Source of the DNA: Catellatospora sp. TT07R-123
GTDB lineage: Bacteria > Actinomycetota > Actinomycetes > Mycobacteriales > Micromonosporaceae
Assembly (NCBI RefSeq): GCF_018327705.1
Contig: NZ_BNEM01000001.1
Coordinates: 3,968,001 to 4,032,000 of the forward strand
Length of the DNA stretch: 64,000 bases
Direction of reading: 5' to 3'
Part shown: one piece after another, positions 48,080 to 59,595 of the stretch
Layout of the letters: each line of letters opens with the position of its first letter
Position numbering within the stretch: the first letter of the stretch is position 1
Notes under the pieces: generated by a model
Told to the model about the DNA's origin: nothing
Database searches by the model: none
Seen by the model: the letters and a program-made list of their open reading frames with translations, nothing else
Translations under genes and position numbers: made by a program

Positions 48080-48390
48080 CACAGCTCCTTGCCGGTACGA
48101 CGCGAGATACGGACCTTCACGCCGTTCTCGTCGATCTTGTAACCGACCCGGACGGGCTTGCCGTCCTCGAGCAGCATGACGTTGGAGACGTGGATTGCCG
48201 CCTCCTGGGTCACGATGCCGCCGGTCTTGGCGCCACGCTGGGTGGTCCGGATCTTCTCGTGCTTGGTGATCCGGTTAACGCCCTCGACCAGGATCTTCTC
48301 GGTGCGCGGGAAGGCGGCCAGAACGGTGCCCTCCTTGCCCTTGTCCTTGCCGGCGATGACCTTGACCTTGTCGCCCTTCTTGACCTTCAT
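48079..48390 (-). CDS. rplX: 50S ribosomal protein L24
   Basis: A 103-residue L24 with the KOW motif [23 protein letters not shown] 48390 matches the family N-terminus; a GTG two codons upstream overlaps the rplN stop and is an alternative. Confidence 0.96.
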   Translation of the reverse strand: MKVKKGDKVKVIAGKDKGKEGTVLAAFPRTEKILVEGVNRITKHEKIRTTQRGAKTGGIVTQEAAIHVSNVMLLEDGKPVRVGYKIDENGVKVRISRRTGKEL

Positions 48391-48392
48391 GG

Positions 48393-48761
48393 TCACAGCA
48401 CCTCCGGGGCAAGGCTGATGATCTTCATGAAGCGCTTGTCACGCAGCTCGCGGCCCACCGGGCCGAAGATGCGGGTACCGCGCGGGTCGCCACCGTCCTT
48501 GATGATGACGGCGGCGTTCTCGTCGAAGCGGATGTACGAGCCGTCCGGACGGCGCCGCTCCTTGACGGTGCGGACGACGACCGCCTTGACGACGTCGCCC
48601 TTCTTGACACCGGCACCGGGGATGGCGTCCTTGACGGTGGCCACGATGACGTCGCCGATGCTCGCGTAGCGCCGACCCGAACCACCGAGAACGCGGATGC
48701 AGAGAATCTCCCGGGCACCCGTGTTGTCGGCGACTCGCAGTCGCGACTCCTGCTGGATCAC
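48393..48761 (-). CDS. rplN: 50S ribosomal protein L14
   Basis: A 122-residue L14 ([57 protein letters not shown]) with a GTG start. It is the first gene of the spc block, after a hairpin-containing gap. Confidence 0.98.
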   Translation of the reverse strand: MIQQESRLRVADNTGAREILCIRVLGGSGRRYASIGDVIVATVKDAIPGAGVKKGDVVKAVVVRTVKERRRPDGSYIRFDENAAVIIKDGGDPRGTRIFGPVGRELRDKRFMKIISLAPEVL

Positions 48762-48786
48762 GTCAACTCCTGTATGTCTGCCGGTT

Positions 48787-48816
48787 CTCCGCCCGTCCGG
48801 GGTCGAACGGGCGGAG
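48787..48816 (-). terminator. hairpin between rpsQ and rplN (S10/spc boundary)
   Basis: CTCCGCCCGT and ACGGGCGGAG form a 10-bp stem 26 nt before the rplN start. A second hairpin (GGGGCG/CGCCCC, about 48840-48862) lies between it and rpsQ. Together they mark a termination or attenuation point between the S10 and spc blocks. Confidence 0.65.
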
Positions 48817-48916
48817 CCTGGCGGAACTCGAACCTTCGGGGGCGCCCCGCAGGACGCCCCGTCCAGCTATCTGATCTTCGGCCGCTAGGCGGCCGGCGAA
48901 CCTGCCGGAGGCAGGG

Positions 48917-49195
48917 TCACTTGGCCTTCTCGAGGATCTCCACCACGCGCCACCGCTTGGTGGCGGACAGCGGGCGGGTCTCCATGAGCAGCACCCGGTC
49001 GCCGATGCCGCACGCGTTCTGCTCGTCGTGCGCCTTCAGCTTCGCGGTACGGCGCAGAACCTTGCCGTACAGCGAGTGCTTGACCCGGTCCTCGACCGAC
49101 ACGACGACGGTCTTGTCCATCTTGTCGCTGACGACCAGGCCCTCGCGTACCTTACGCCGGTTGCGGTCGACAGCGTTCTCGTTGGTCTCGCTCAT
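48917..49195 (-). CDS. rpsQ: 30S ribosomal protein S17
   Basis: A 92-residue S17 ([52 protein letters not shown]). It is the last gene of the S10 operon. Confidence 0.98.
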   Translation of the reverse strand: MSETNENAVDRNRRKVREGLVVSDKMDKTVVVSVEDRVKHSLYGKVLRRTAKLKAHDEQNACGIGDRVLLMETRPLSATKRWRVVEILEKAK

Positions 49196-49200
49196 GTTCG

Positions 49201-49431
49201 TTACGCCACCTCAGTAGGCGCGGCCGAGAGCCCCAGCTCACGCTCGCGCATGATCGTGTAGATCCGGGCGATCTCCCGGCGCACCACGTTCAGCCGACGG
49301 TTGTTGTCGAGCTGACCGGTCGCGCCCTGCACGCGGAGGTTGAACAGCTCCGCCTTGGCCTCGCGCAGCTTGGTGACCAGCTCCTCACCGGAGAGTTCAC
49401 GCATCTCGCCGGCCTTGGTGCCCGCTGCCAT
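49201..49431 (-). CDS. rpmC: 50S ribosomal protein L29
   Basis: A 76-residue two-helix L29 ([39 protein letters not shown]). The ATG shares one base with the rplP stop (TGATG). Confidence 0.97.
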   Translation of the reverse strand: MAAGTKAGEMRELSGEELVTKLREAKAELFNLRVQGATGQLDNNRRLNVVRREIARIYTIMRERELGLSAAPTEVA

Positions 49432-49856
49432 CAGGACTCACCCACTTCGCGCTTCACGATTCGGCACTTCATCGGGAGCTTGTGGATCGCGCGACGCATG
49501 GCCTCACGAGCAGTCTCCTCGTTCGGGAACGCCATCTCGAAGAGAATGCGTCCCGGCTTGACGTTCGCCACCCACCACTCGGGCGAGCCCTTACCGGAAC
49601 CCATGCGGGTCTCGGCGGGCTTCTTGGTCAGGGCCTGGTCCGGGAAGACCGTGATCCAGACCTTGCCACCACGCTTGATGTGACGGGTCATGGCGATACG
49701 TGCCGACTCGATCTGCCGGTTGGTGACGTACGCCGGCTCGAGCGCCTGAATGCCGAACTCGCCGAACACCACCCGGTTGCCGCCCTTGCTCCGACCGGAA
49801 CGGTCGGGGTGATGCGGCTTGCGGAAGCCATTCGGAGGCTTACGCGGCATCAGCAT
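49431..49856 (-). CDS. rplP: 50S ribosomal protein L16
   Basis: A 141-residue L16 ([60 protein letters not shown]). ATG 49856 is chosen because MLxPRK is the family N-terminus. It starts 5 nt before the rpsC stop codon read on the - strand. Confidence 0.97.
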   Translation of the reverse strand: MLMPRKPPNGFRKPHHPDRSGRSKGGNRVVFGEFGIQALEPAYVTNRQIESARIAMTRHIKRGGKVWITVFPDQALTKKPAETRMGSGKGSPEWWVANVKPGRILFEMAFPNEETAREAMRRAIHKLPMKCRIVKREVGES

Positions 49857-49860
49857 TGGT

Positions 49861-50691
49861 TCAGCCCTCCTGCTCAACCGCCGCGGCCGGAGCCGCGTCG
49901 GCGCTGTCCTTGGTGAGCTCCGCGGCGGCCGCACGGCCAGCCTCGGTGCCCGCGCCGGTCGTGCCGGTCGCGCCCGAACGGCCGCGGCGCGGACGCTCGG
50001 ACCGCTCGCCACCCCGCTCCTGACGACGCGGACGACCCGCGGACTCGGCCGGGGTCTCGCGACCCGGCACGGCGTCACCCTTGTAGATCCACACCTTCAC
50101 GCCGATCCGGCCGAAGGTGGTACGGGCCTCGAAGAAGCCGTACTCGATGTTGGCGCGCAGCGTGTGCAGCGGCACGCGACCCTCACGGTAGAACTCCGTG
50201 CGGCTCATCTCAGCGCCGCCGAGACGGCCGGAGACCTGCACTCGGATGCCCTTGACCATCGGGTTCTTCATCGCCGACTGGATCGCCTTGCGCATCGCCC
50301 GGCGGAACGCCACGCGGCCCGTGAGCTGCTCGGCGATGCCCTGCGACACCAGCTGCGCGTCCGACTCGGGGTTCTTGACCTCGAGGATGTTCAGCTGGAC
50401 CTGCTTCTTGGTGAGCTTCTCCAGCTCGCCACGCAGGCGGTCGGCCTCCGCACCCTTACGGCCGATGACGATGCCCGGCCGGGCGGTGTGGATGTCGATC
50501 CGGACCTTGTCACGGGTCCGCTCGATCTCGACCTTGCTGATGCCGGCGCGCTCCAGGCCCTTGGCCATCATGCGACGGATCTTGACGTCCTCGCCGATGT
50601 AGTCCTTGTAGAGCTTGTCGGCGTACCAGCGGGACTTCCAGTCGGTCGAGATGCCGAGCCGGAACCCAATCGGGTGAACCTTCTGACCCAT
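49861..50691 (-). CDS. rpsC: 30S ribosomal protein S3
   Basis: A 276-residue S3. The core is typical ([39 protein letters not shown] with the KH GXXG loop, [16 protein letters not shown]). The Arg/Gly/Ala-rich C-terminal tail of about 60 residues is an actinobacterial extension. Confidence 0.98.
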   Translation of the reverse strand: MGQKVHPIGFRLGISTDWKSRWYADKLYKDYIGEDVKIRRMMAKGLERAGISKVEIERTRDKVRIDIHTARPGIVIGRKGAEADRLRGELEKLTKKQVQLNILEVKNPESDAQLVSQGIAEQLTGRVAFRRAMRKAIQSAMKNPMVKGIRVQVSGRLGGAEMSRTEFYREGRVPLHTLRANIEYGFFEARTTFGRIGVKVWIYKGDAVPGRETPAESAGRPRRQERGGERSERPRRGRSGATGTTGAGTEAGRAAAAELTKDSADAAPAAAVEQEG

Positions 50692-51167
50692 TACTTGGTC
50701 TCCTCCTGCTCGGCGGCCGGGGCCTCAGCGGTCTTCGCGGCGGCCTTGGTGGCCTTGGCCGGCGTCGCCTTCGCGGCGGCGGTGGCCTTGCGGACCGGGG
50801 TCTTCGGCGCCACAGCCTCCACCTCGATGGTGATGTGGCAGGTCCGCTTGCGGATCCGGTACGCCCTGCCCTGCGCCCGCGGCCGGAACCGCTTCAGCGT
50901 CGGGCCCTCGTCGACGTACGCCGCGCTGACCAGCAGGGCGTCCGGGTCGAGGCGCTCGTTGTTCTCGGCGTTCGCGATGGCGCTCGCCAGCACCTTGTAG
51001 ACCGGCTCGCTCGCGGCCTGCGGCGCGAACTGCAGCACCGTCAGTGCCTCCTTCGCGGGCAGACCGCGAACGAGGTTGACCACACGGCGCGCCTTGCTGG
51101 CGGACAGGCGCACGTGGCGGGCGACCGCACGGGCGCCCGGCGCGGCCTGCGCGTCATTCGTAGGCAT
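50691..51167 (-). CDS. rplV: 50S ribosomal protein L22
   Basis: A 158-residue L22 ([60 protein letters not shown]) whose loop lines the exit tunnel. An Ala/Lys-rich tail of about 45 residues is extra. Stop and next start overlap (TAATG). Confidence 0.98.
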   Translation of the reverse strand: MPTNDAQAAPGARAVARHVRLSASKARRVVNLVRGLPAKEALTVLQFAPQAASEPVYKVLASAIANAENNERLDPDALLVSAAYVDEGPTLKRFRPRAQGRAYRIRKRTCHITIEVEAVAPKTPVRKATAAAKATPAKATKAAAKTAEAPAAEQEETK

Positions 51168-51200
51168 CGTGTTTCCCCTTGTTCCTGTTACGGTCCGCCG

Positions 51201-51482
51201 TCAGCGACGGCGACTCTTCCGGTCGTCCTTCTCGTGGCCCTTGAACGTGCGGGTGAGCGCGAACTCGCCGAGCTTGTGCCCGACCATCGCCTCCGACACG
51301 AAGACCGGGATGTGCTTGCGGCCGTCGTGCACGGCGATGGTGTGACCCAGCATGTCCGGCACGATGGTCGAGCGGCGCGACCAGGTCTTGATGACGTTCT
51401 TGGTGCCCTTCTCGTTCTGCGCTTCCACCTTCTTGAGCAGGTGGTCGTCGATGAACGGGCCCTTCTTCAGGCTGCGAGGCAT
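51201..51482 (-). CDS. rpsS: 30S ribosomal protein S19
   Basis: A 93-residue S19 ([60 protein letters not shown]). Confidence 0.98.
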   Translation of the reverse strand: MPRSLKKGPFIDDHLLKKVEAQNEKGTKNVIKTWSRRSTIVPDMLGHTIAVHDGRKHIPVFVSEAMVGHKLGEFALTRTFKGHEKDDRKSRRR

Positions 51483-51493
51483 GTCAGTCTCCC

Positions 51494-52333
51494 TTACCCG
51501 CGCTTACGGGTGGCGTAGCGGCGGCGGACGATCATCTTGTCGCTCGCCTGGCCCTTCTTGCGGGTACGGCCCTCGGGCTTACCCTGCGGGTTGACCGGGT
51601 GACGACCGCCGGAGGTCTTACCCTCACCACCACCGTGCGGGTGGTCGACCGGGTTCATGGCGACACCGCGGACGGAGGGGCGCTTGCCCTTCCAGCGCAT
51701 ACGGCCGGCCTTGCCCCAGTTGATGTTCGACTGCTCGGCGTTGCCGATCTCGCCGACGGTGGCGCGGCAGCGCACGTCCACCTTCCGGATCTCGCCCGAG
51801 GGCATACGCAGCGTGGCGTAGTCCTCCTCGCGGCCCAGCAGCTGGATGCCGACACCGGCCGAGCGGGCCATCTTGGCCCCGCCGCCCGGACGCAGCTCCA
51901 CGCAGTGGACCGTGGTGCCGACCGGGATGTTGCGCAGCGGCAGGTTGTTGCCCGGCTTGATGTCCGCGCCGGGACCCGACTCGATCGGGTCGCCCTGCTT
52001 CATGTCCTTCGGCGCGATGATGTAGCGCTTCTCGCCGTCGACGTAGTGCAGCAGCGCGATGCGCGCGGTGCGGTTGGGGTCGTACTCGATGTGCGCGACC
52101 TTCGCCGGCACGCCGTCCTTGTCCACCCGCTTGAAATCGATCAGACGGTACTGACGCTTGTGACCGCCACCCTGGTGCCGCGTGGTGATCCGGCCGTGCG
52201 CGTTGCGCCCGCCCTTCTTCGGCAGCGGAACGAGCAGCGACTTCTCCGGCGTCGACCGGGTGATCTCGGTGAAGTCGGCGACGCTGGAGCCGCGGCGACC
52301 GGGCGTCGTCGGCTTGTACTTACGGATACCCAT
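51494..52333 (-). CDS. rplB: 50S ribosomal protein L2
   Basis: A 279-residue L2 ([55 protein letters not shown]). The conserved His-rich loop near the peptidyl-transferase centre is intact. Confidence 0.98.
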   Translation of the reverse strand: MGIRKYKPTTPGRRGSSVADFTEITRSTPEKSLLVPLPKKGGRNAHGRITTRHQGGGHKRQYRLIDFKRVDKDGVPAKVAHIEYDPNRTARIALLHYVDGEKRYIIAPKDMKQGDPIESGPGADIKPGNNLPLRNIPVGTTVHCVELRPGGGAKMARSAGVGIQLLGREEDYATLRMPSGEIRKVDVRCRATVGEIGNAEQSNINWGKAGRMRWKGKRPSVRGVAMNPVDHPHGGGEGKTSGGRHPVNPQGKPEGRTRKKGQASDKMIVRRRYATRKRG

Positions 52334-52349
52334 TGTCTTCTATAACCCT

Positions 52350-52652
52350 TCAGCTCACCGGTCCGCCGAAGGCTTCGATGCGGTCGCCGTCGGCGAGCTT
52401 CACCATCGCGCGCTTCGTCGCCTTGCGCTGACCCCAGCCGGTGCGGGTGCGCTTGCGCTTGCCCTCGCGGTTGAGCGTGTTCACGGTCAGCACCCGAACA
52501 TTGAAGATCTGCTGAATAGCGATCTTGATTTCGGTCTTGTTCGCGTCCGGGTGCACCAGGAAGGTGTACCAGTTGCGGTTGAGCTCGCCGTAGCTCTTCT
52601 CCGAGACCACCGGAGCGACGATGATGTCGCGCGGGTCGGCAATCGTGGTCAC
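52350..52652 (-). CDS. rplW: 50S ribosomal protein L23
   Basis: A 100-residue L23 ([40 protein letters not shown]) at the exit-tunnel rim. The GTG overlaps the rplD stop by 4 nt. Confidence 0.97.
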   Translation of the reverse strand: MTTIADPRDIIVAPVVSEKSYGELNRNWYTFLVHPDANKTEIKIAIQQIFNVRVLTVNTLNREGKRKRTRTGWGQRKATKRAMVKLADGDRIEAFGGPVS

Positions 52653-53293
52653 TTGGAACCCTCCTCAGCGGGCACGCCCAGGAACTCCTCCAGCGCGGCG
52701 GTGGTGAAGACCACCGCGTCGCTGACGAGAACGTCGTACGTGTTCAGCTGGCCGGCCTCGAGCAGGTGCACCTCGGGCAGGTTGCGCAGGCTCACCCAGT
52801 TGACCTCGTCCTCGGCGCCCAGCACGACCAGCACCCGGCGGGCCTCGCCCGCGGTCGCCTTGATCGTGGCCAGGGCGGCCTTGGTCGACGGGGTCTCCCC
52901 GTCGACGAACGCGGACACCACGTGCACCAGGCCGTTGCGGGCCCGGTCCGACAGCGCACCGCGCAGGGCGGCGGCCTTCATCTTCTTCGGGGTCCGCTGG
53001 CTGTAGTCACGCGGCACGGGGCCGTGGACGACGCCACCACCGGTGAACTGCGGCGCGCGGATCGAGCCCTGACGGGCGCGACCGGTGCCCTTCTGCTTGT
53101 ACGGCTTCTTGCCGCCACCGGCGACCTCGCCGCGGCTCTTCGCCTTGTGCGTGCCCTGGCGCGCGGCGGCCAGCTGGGCCACGACGACCTGGTGCATCAG
53201 CGGGATGTTCGCCTGGACGTCGAAGACGTCGGCGGGCAGCTCGACCGAACCGCTCTTGGCGCCCTCAGCGTTGATAACGTCAACCGTGGTCAC
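52649..53293 (-). CDS. rplD: 50S ribosomal protein L4
   Basis: A 214-residue L4. The tunnel loop ([40 protein letters not shown]) and the C-terminal domain are intact. The GTG ([20 protein letters not shown]) overlaps the rplC stop by 4 nt. Confidence 0.98.
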   Translation of the reverse strand: MTTVDVINAEGAKSGSVELPADVFDVQANIPLMHQVVVAQLAAARQGTHKAKSRGEVAGGGKKPYKQKGTGRARQGSIRAPQFTGGGVVHGPVPRDYSQRTPKKMKAAALRGALSDRARNGLVHVVSAFVDGETPSTKAALATIKATAGEARRVLVVLGAEDEVNWVSLRNLPEVHLLEAGQLNTYDVLVSDAVVFTTAALEEFLGVPAEEGSK

Positions 53294-53949
53294 TTCGCGG
53301 CACCACCCTTCTTCAGCTTCGCGGCGCTGCGCACGAGCACCAGCGCACCCTTGGGGCCGGGAATGGCGCCCCGCACGAGCAGCAGGTTGTTCTCGGCGTC
53401 CACCGCGTGCACGGTCAGGCCCTGCGCGGTGTAGCGCACGCCACCCATGCGGCCGGCCATGCGAACGCCCTTGAACACGCGGCCCGGCGTGGCGCAAGCG
53501 CCGATCGAGCCGGGCGAGCGGTGCTTGCGCTCGACACCGTGGCTGGCCTTGAGGCCGTGGAAGCCGTGCCGCTTCATGACACCGGCGAAGCCCTTGCCCT
53601 TGGTCTTGCCCGTGACGTCGATGGCCTGACCGGCCGCGAACGTGTTCACGGTGACCTCCTGGCCGAGCTCGTACTCACCGGCGTCGGTGGTGCGCAGCTC
53701 GACGATGTGACGGCGCGGCGCGACGTTCGCCTTGGCGAAGTGACCGGCCTTCGGCTGGCTCACCTTGCGCGGGTTGATCGCGCCATAGGCCAGCTGGACG
53801 GCCGAGTAGCCGTCCTTGTCCGCGGTGCGGACCTGCGTGACGACGCACGGGCCGGCCTGAACCACAGTTACCGGGACTACCTTGTTGTTGTCCCAGACCT
53901 GGGTCATGCCGAGCTTGGCGCCCAGGATGCCCTTAACTTGCCTGTCCAT
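53290..53949 (-). CDS. rplC: 50S ribosomal protein L3
   Basis: A 219-residue L3 ([60 protein letters not shown]). The loop toward the peptidyl-transferase centre is normal. Confidence 0.98.
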   Translation of the reverse strand: MDRQVKGILGAKLGMTQVWDNNKVVPVTVVQAGPCVVTQVRTADKDGYSAVQLAYGAINPRKVSQPKAGHFAKANVAPRRHIVELRTTDAGEYELGQEVTVNTFAAGQAIDVTGKTKGKGFAGVMKRHGFHGLKASHGVERKHRSPGSIGACATPGRVFKGVRMAGRMGGVRYTAQGLTVHAVDAENNLLLVRGAIPGPKGALVLVRSAAKLKKGGAAK

Positions 53950-53962
53950 CAGTGTCCGGTCC

Positions 53963-54271
53963 CTACAGCTTGATCTCGATGTCGACGCCAGCCGGCAGGT
54001 CGAGTCGCATGAGCGAGTCGACCGTCTTGGGGGTCGGGTCGATGATGTCGATCAGACGCTTGTGCGTGCGCATCTCGAAGTGCTCGCGCGAGTCCTTGTA
54101 CTTGTGCGGCGAACGGATCACGCAGAAACGGTTGATCTCCGTGGGCAGTGGCACCGGGCCAGCAACCTGCGCCCCGGTACGGGTCACCGTCTCGACGATC
54201 TTCCGCGCCGAGGAATCGACGACCTCGTGGTCGTAGGCCTTGAGCCGGATGCGGATCTTCTGTCCCGCCAT
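53963..54271 (-). CDS. rpsJ: 30S ribosomal protein S10
   Basis: A 102-residue S10 ([58 protein letters not shown]). It is the first gene of the S10 operon, with an AGAAGGAAACAG ribosome-binding region. Confidence 0.98.
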
Positions 54272-54338
54272 GGTGGCTTCTGTTTCCTTCTCTATTGCGA
54301 TCCCCGCCGGCGAGTCTGCCGACGCACCGACCCTTCTC

Positions 54339-54362
54339 CGACCCCCGCGGTCGGGCGTGTCG
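54339..54362 (-). promoter_or_regulatory. leader motif shared with the rpsL leader (copy in S10 leader)
   Basis: These 24 nt are identical to 59237-59260. On the - strand they read CGACACGCC, then GACCGCGGGGGTC, and can fold as a short hairpin. This copy is about 70 nt upstream of rpsJ. A common regulatory role for ribosomal leaders is inference. Confidence 0.6.
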
Positions 54363-54554
54363 CGCGCTGAGCCAGACTGCCGCCCTGGTGGGGGCCGCTT
54401 TGCTTGGCTCAACGGGCATCACGCCCGATCACAGGAGCTTCCCGCCAGAGGCCTGACTTCACCCCGGGATCGTTAACCCGGATCGATGTCTACCTCTGAC
54501 GCCGCGCGACGCGGCTCACCCACACGAGGTGACCGCTCGCAACGCAACCTGTTC

Positions 54555-54584
54555 ATTATGCCGTACCAGGTACGTCATTGTGAA
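54555..54584 (-). promoter_or_regulatory. S10 operon promoter candidate
   Basis: On the - strand TTCACA (54579-54584), an 18-nt spacer and CATAAT (54555-54560) predict a leader of about 275 nt before rpsJ. The 456-nt gap between rpsJ and tuf holds this promoter, the shared leader motif and the tuf terminator. Confidence 0.5.
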
Positions 54585-54692
54585 ATCAGGGTGCCGGGCC
54601 TCACTAAAGTGGGCCCGACCTGCGTGTACAGAGAACGTGGCTGTCCCTGGTGCACCTTTCGGCGGCACCGGTGGCGGGCCAGGTTCATGGTT

Positions 54693-54722
54693 GCGGGCGC
54701 CCCGCCGAAGCGGGGCGCCCGC
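54693..54722 (-). terminator. tuf terminator
   Basis: A 13-bp stem (GCGGGCGCCCCGC facing its complement) closed by a CGAA tetraloop lies 5 nt after the tuf stop. Confidence 0.9.
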
Positions 54723-54727
54723 TCAGA

Positions 54728-55921
54728 TCACTTGAGGATCTTGGTGACTCGGCCGGCGCCGACCGTGCGGCCACCCTCGCGGATCGCGAAGCGGAGGGTC
54801 TCCTCCATCGCGATGGGCTGGATGAGCTTCACGTTCATCTCGACGTTGTCGCCGGGCATGACCATCTCGGTGCCCTCGGGCAGCGTGACGACGCCGGTGA
54901 CGTCCGTGGTACGGAAGTAGAACTGCGGACGGTAGTTCTGGAAGAACGGGGTGTGACGGCCACCCTCCTCCTTGGAGAGGATGTAGACCGACGCCTCGAA
55001 CTCCGTGTGCGGGGTGGTCGAGCCGGGCTTGACCACGACCATGCCGCGCTCGACGTCCTCGCGCTTGATGCCGCGCAGCAGCAGACCGACGTTCTCGCCC
55101 GCGCGGGCCTCGTCGAGCAGCTTGCGGAACATCTCGATGCCGGTGCAGGTGGTCTTCATCGACTTCTCGCGGATGCCGACGATCTCGACCTCCTCGTTCG
55201 GCTTGAGGATGCCACGCTCGGCACGACCGGTGACGACGGTGCCACGACCGGTGATCGTGAACACGTCCTCGATCGGCATGAGGAACGGCTTGTCGATCTC
55301 ACGCTCGGGCTGCGGGATCGCGGAGTCGACCGCGTCCATCAGGCCCAGCAGCGCCTCGGACCACTTGGCGTCGCCCTCGAGCGCCTTGAGCGCGGAGACC
55401 CGGACGACCGGCAGGTCGTCACCCGGGTACTCCTGGTTCGACAGCAGCTCGCGGATCTCGAGCTCGACGAGCTCCAGGAGCTCCTCGTCGTCGACCATGT
55501 CGCTCTTGTTCAGCGCCACGACGATGTAGGGAACGCCGACCTGACGCGCCAGCAGCACGTGCTCGCGGGTCTGCGGCATCGGACCGTCGGTCGCGGCGAC
55601 CACCAGGATGGCGCCGTCCATCTGGGCGGCACCGGTGATCATGTTCTTGATGTAGTCAGCGTGACCCGGGCAGTCGACGTGCGCGTAGTGCCGCGCCTCC
55701 GTCTGGTACTCCACGTGCGCGATGGAGATCGTGATGCCACGAGCCTTCTCCTCCGGCGCCTTGTCGATCTCGTCGAACGGGGTGTACGGGTTGAGAGCCG
55801 GGAACTTGTCGTGCAGAACTTTAGTGATTGCCGCCGTCAGCGTCGTCTTACCGTGGTCGATGTGACCAATGGTGCCGATGTTGACGTGCGGCTTAGTCCG
55901 CTCGAACTTCGCCTTCCCCAC
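54728..55921 (-). CDS. tuf: elongation factor Tu
   Basis: A 397-residue GTPase delivering aminoacyl-tRNA. G1 is [11 protein letters not shown]3 is DCPGHADY, G4 is NKSD and G5 is SALKALEGD. The GTG start gives [16 protein letters not shown]. It is last in the str operon and separated from fusA by a hairpin gap, so extra transcription from its own promoter is possible. Confidence 0.98.
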   Translation of the reverse strand: MGKAKFERTKPHVNIGTIGHIDHGKTTLTAAITKVLHDKFPALNPYTPFDEIDKAPEEKARGITISIAHVEYQTEARHYAHVDCPGHADYIKNMITGAAQMDGAILVVAATDGPMPQTREHVLLARQVGVPYIVVALNKSDMVDDEELLELVELEIRELLSNQEYPGDDLPVVRVSALKALEGDAKWSEALLGLMDAVDSAIPQPEREIDKPFLMPIEDVFTITGRGTVVTGRAERGILKPNEEVEIVGIREKSMKTTCTGIEMFRKLLDEARAGENVGLLLRGIKREDVERGMVVVKPGSTTPHTEFEASVYILSKEEGGRHTPFFQNYRPQFYFRTTDVTGVVTLPEGTEMVMPGDNVEMNVKLIQPIAMEETLRFAIREGGRTVGAGRVTKILK

Positions 55922-56042
55922 TGGTGTCCTCCTGTGGACTGTTGGTTCGTTCGCCCGACGGCGCCGACTGGCGCTTAGGACATCTGCCCGCCGGGGGTCA
56001 CCGGCGCTTTTACCTTCGCTGGAGCTGGTGGAGCTCGCAGCA

Positions 56043-56068
56043 GTGGCGCCGGCCGGAACCGGCGCCAC
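56043..56068 (-). terminator. hairpin between fusA and tuf
   Basis: GTGGCGCCGG and CCGGCGCCAC form a 10-bp stem with a 6-nt loop, 8 nt after the fusA stop. It may attenuate read-through into tuf. Confidence 0.65.
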
Positions 56069-56075
56069 CGTCACA

Positions 56076-58172
56076 TCACTCGCCCGTGGCCTTAGCGATG
56101 ATCTCCTTCGCGACGTTCGCGGGAACCTCGGCGTAGGAGTCGAATACCATGCTGTAGCTCGCCCGGCCCTGGGTCTTCGACCGCAGGTCGCCGACATAGC
56201 CGAACATCTCCGACAGCGGGACCAGGGCGCGGACGATACGAGCGCCGCTGCGCTCCTCCATGGCCTGGATGATGCCGCGGCGGGAGTTCAGGTCGCCGAT
56301 GACGTCACCCATGTTGTCCTCGGGGGTGACGACCTCGACTGCCATCATCGGCTCGAGGATGGCGGGGTCGGCCTTGCGGGCCGCCTCCTTCAGCGCCATC
56401 GAACCGGCGATCTTGAATGCCATTTCCGACGAGTCGACCTCGTGGTACTTGCCGTCGATCAGCGTCAGCTTCACGCCGACCAGCGGGTAGCCGGCCTGGA
56501 CGCCGTACTGCATCGCGTCCTGGGCACCGGCGTCGACCGAGGGGATGAACTCCTTCGGGATGCGGCCACCGGTGACGGCGTTGACGAACTCGTACTGCGC
56601 CGGGGCGTCCAGCGGCAGCGGCTCGATGCTGATGATGATGCTCGCGTACTGACCCGAGCCACCGGTCTGCTTCTTGTGGGTGTACTCGATCTTGTCCACC
56701 TTGCGGCGGATGGTCTCGCGGTACGCCACCTGCGGCTTGCCGACGTTGGCCTCGACGCTGAACTCGCGCTTCATCCGGTCGACCAGGATCTCCAGGTGGA
56801 GCTCGCCCATGCCGGAGATGACGGTCTGACCGGTCTCCTCGTCGAGCTTCACGCGGAAGGTCGGGTCCTCCTCGGCGAGCTTCTGGATCGCGGTGCCCAG
56901 CTTCTCCTGGTCGGCCTTCGTCTTCGGCTCGATGGCCACCGAGATGACCGGGTCCGGGAAGGTCATCGACTCCAGGATCACCGGGTTCGCCGGGTCCGAC
57001 AGCGTGTCACCGGTGGTGGTCTGCTTGAGACCCTGCACGGCGATGATGTCACCAGCACTGGCCGACGCGCGCTCCTCGCGCTTGTTGGCGTGCATCTGGT
57101 AGATCTTGCCGACCCGCTCCTTGCGGTCCTTGGTCGAGTTGATCACGGGCGAGCCCGACTCGAGCGTGCCCGAGTAGACGCGCACGTAGGTCAGCTTGCC
57201 CAGGTGCTTGTCGGTCTGGATCTTGAAGGCGAGGCCGGAGAAGGGCTCCTTCGGGTCCGCGTGGCGGACCGCCGGGGTCTCCCCGTCCATCATCGTGCCG
57301 TCGATCGCCGGGATGTCCAGCGGCGAGGGCAGGAAGTCGATGACGGCGTCCAGCATCGGCTGCACGCCCTTGTTCTTGAAGGCGGAGCCGCAGACGACCG
57401 GGTTCAGCTTGTCGGCGATGGTGGCGCGACGGATCGCGGCCTTGAGCTCCTCGATCGTGAACTCGCCACCCTCGAGGTAGCGCTCCATGATCTCGTCGTC
57501 GGCCTCGGACAGGGTCTCGAGCAGCTTGACGCGCCACTCGTCGGCCTGCGCCTGCAGGTCGGCGGGGATCGCCTCGATGGCGTAGTCCTCGCCCTTCTGG
57601 GTCTCGCCACGCCAGGTCAGCGCGCGCATGCCCAGCAGGTCCACGACGCCGATGTGGTCACCCTCGAGACCGATCGGGATCTGCAGCACCAGCGGGGTCG
57701 CGTTGAGGCGCGTGATCATCATGTCGACGCAGCGGAAGAAGTCCGCACCGGTGCGGTCCAGCTTGTTGACGAAGCACATACGCGGAACGTTGTACTTGTC
57801 AGCCTGGCGCCACACGTTCTCGGTCTGCGGCTCCACGCCGGCGACACCGTCGTACACGGCGACGGCACCGTCGAGCACGCGCAGCGAACGCTCCACCTCG
57901 ACGGTGAAGTCGACGTGGCCGGGCGTGTCGATGATCTGGATCGTGTGGCCCTTCCACTCACACTTGGTAGCAGCGGAGGTGATGGTGATACCACGCTCCT
58001 GCTCCTGCTCCATCCAGTCCATGACGGCCGCGCCCTCGTGGACCTCACCGATCTTGTGCGTGATACCGGTGTAGAACAGGATCCGCTCGGTAGTCGTGGT
58101 CTTACCGGCGTCGATGTGCGCCATGATGCCGATGTTGCGAGTCTTGGCGAGGGCGCTGTCTGCGGCGGCCAC
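56076..58172 (-). CDS. fusA: elongation factor G
   Basis: A 698-residue translocase. G1 is [15 protein letters not shown]3 DTPGHVDF and G4 [10 protein letters not shown]. Domain IV and V blocks ([32 protein letters not shown]) are normal. It has a GTG start and sits between rpsG and tuf in the str operon. Confidence 0.98.
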   Translation of the reverse strand: MAAADSALAKTRNIGIMAHIDAGKTTTTERILFYTGITHKIGEVHEGAAVMDWMEQEQERGITITSAATKCEWKGHTIQIIDTPGHVDFTVEVERSLRVLDGAVAVYDGVAGVEPQTENVWRQADKYNVPRMCFVNKLDRTGADFFRCVDMMITRLNATPLVLQIPIGLEGDHIGVVDLLGMRALTWRGETQKGEDYAIEAIPADLQAQADEWRVKLLETLSEADDEIMERYLEGGEFTIEELKAAIRRATIADKLNPVVCGSAFKNKGVQPMLDAVIDFLPSPLDIPAIDGTMMDGETPAVRHADPKEPFSGLAFKIQTDKHLGKLTYVRVYSGTLESGSPVINSTKDRKERVGKIYQMHANKREERASASAGDIIAVQGLKQTTTGDTLSDPANPVILESMTFPDPVISVAIEPKTKADQEKLGTAIQKLAEEDPTFRVKLDEETGQTVISGMGELHLEILVDRMKREFSVEANVGKPQVAYRETIRRKVDKIEYTHKKQTGGSGQYASIIISIEPLPLDAPAQYEFVNAVTGGRIPKEFIPSVDAGAQDAMQYGVQAGYPLVGVKLTLIDGKYHEVDSSEMAFKIAGSMALKEAARKADPAILEPMMAVEVVTPEDNMGDVIGDLNSRRGIIQAMEERSGARIVRALVPLSEMFGYVGDLRSKTQGRASYSMVFDSYAEVPANVAKEIIAKATGE

Positions 58173-58258
58173 TTCACGATCCTTTCAAGAACGGGACGGT
58201 GTCCCGAAAGTCAAGGTTGTGGAGCCGGCCCGGATTCCGGGACCGGCTCCACGGCAGT

Positions 58259-58729
58259 TCACCAGCGGTAGTGAGCGAAGGCCTTGTTCGACTCGGCCAT
58301 CTTGTGGGTGTCCTCGCGCCGCTTGACGGCGGCACCGAGGCCGTTGCTGGCGTCCAGCAGCTCGTTCATGAGCCGCTCGACCATGGTCTTCTCGCGGCGG
58401 GCGCGGGAGTAGGTGACCAGCCAGCGCAGACCCAGCGTGGTGGCACGGGCCGGACGGACCTCGACCGGCACCTGGTAGGTCGCGCCACCGACACGGCGGC
58501 TGCGGACCTCGAGGGTCGGCTTGACGTTGTCCATCGCGCGCTTGAGCGTGACGACCGGGTCGGTGCCGGTCTTCTCGTGGCAGCGCTGGAGGGCGTCGTA
58601 CACGACGCGCTCGGCGAGCTGGCGCTTGCCGTTGAGCAGGATCTTGTTCACCAGCTGGGTGACCAGCGGCGAGCTGTAAACCGGGTCAGCGGCCAGCGGC
58701 CGACGCGGCGCGGGGCCCTTACGCGGCAT
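58259..58729 (-). CDS. rpsG: 30S ribosomal protein S7
   Basis: A 156-residue S7 ([69 protein letters not shown]). The ATG shares one base with the rpsL stop. Confidence 0.98.
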   Translation of the reverse strand: MPRKGPAPRRPLAADPVYSSPLVTQLVNKILLNGKRQLAERVVYDALQRCHEKTGTDPVVTLKRAMDNVKPTLEVRSRRVGGATYQVPVEVRPARATTLGLRWLVTYSRARREKTMVERLMNELLDASNGLGAAVKRREDTHKMAESNKAFAHYRW

Positions 58730-59112
58730 TACTTCTTCCCTTCCTTGACAAGCTTCGCACCGTAGCGGCTACGTGCCTGCTTGCGGTTGCGGACGCCCTG
58801 GGTGTCCAGCGAACCACGAATGATCTTGTAACGCACGCCCGGCAGGTCCTTAACACGGCCGCCGCGGACGAGCACGATGGAGTGCTCCTGCAGGTTGTGA
58901 CCGACGCCCGGGATGTACGCGGTGACCTCGATCTGGCTGCTCAGCTTGACGCGAGCGACCTTCCGAAGGGCCGAGTTCGGCTTCTTGGGGGTCGTGGTGT
59001 ACACACGCGTGCACACCCCGCGCCGCTGAGGACTTCCCTTCAGCGCCGGCGTCTTGGTCTTGCTCGTCTTCGCCTGGCGGCCCTTGCGGACCAGCTGCTG
59101 GATGGTGGGCAC
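58729..59112 (-). CDS. rpsL: 30S ribosomal protein S12
   Basis: A 127-residue S12. The decoding-centre loops [15 protein letters not shown] and [19 protein letters not shown] carry Lys at the positions (43 and 88 type) that change in streptomycin resistance, so the sequence looks streptomycin-sensitive. The GTG start opens the str operon. Confidence 0.98.
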   Translation of the reverse strand: MPTIQQLVRKGRQAKTSKTKTPALKGSPQRRGVCTRVYTTTPKKPNSALRKVARVKLSSQIEVTAYIPGVGHNLQEHSIVLVRGGRVKDLPGVRYKIIRGSLDTQGVRNRKQARSRYGAKLVKEGKK

Positions 59113-59236
59113 CGGGTTTCTCCGCTCCCTTTGCTTCTCTCCGCGGTCCGACCGCGGAAACTTATGTGGCCTTGGCCGCGTACGCGACCCGAACTGCTGC
59201 GGTCGGCGCTGTCACGGTGTGATCCGCGACGCCGCT

Positions 59237-59260
59237 CGACCCCCGCGGTCGGGCGTGTCG
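59237..59260 (-). promoter_or_regulatory. leader motif shared with the rpsJ leader (copy in str leader)
   Basis: Identical over 24 nt to 54339-54362, here about 125 nt upstream of rpsL. The surrounding 483-nt gap (59113-59595) also has a GCTCGA/TCGAGC hairpin at 59281-59296. I found no clear -35/-10 pair and no gene there. Confidence 0.6.
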
Positions 59261-59595
59261 TCCGGCGCACGGGCCCGGCGGCTCGATTGCTCGAGCTGTC
59301 GGAGTCTGTCGTTGTCGTGGGTGCTGCGGTCTGCGCGGTCCCAAGGACCTCGCCGCTCCGCGTTTGGTGCACGCACGAGGGGCCCGGGCATGCCCGGGCA
59401 CGAGGGGAAAGAGTACCGAACCAAGGGCCGACTGGTCAAAACGGGGTGAGCCCACGCCCGTCGATGACCTCTTCGCTGACTCATCGATGCCGGGAGTGGT
59501 GCCCAGCCATGCCAGTCCGCCTTCGACACGAACTCCGGAAACAGTCTACCTCCTCGCCTCGGCGGCCTTGCACGAGACGGCACCCGTGAGCGGAG

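Noticed and set aside
55869..58271. An 800-residue open frame antisense to fusA
   Set aside because: It is low-complexity and a mirror of fusA codon bias. fusA has every G motif intact.
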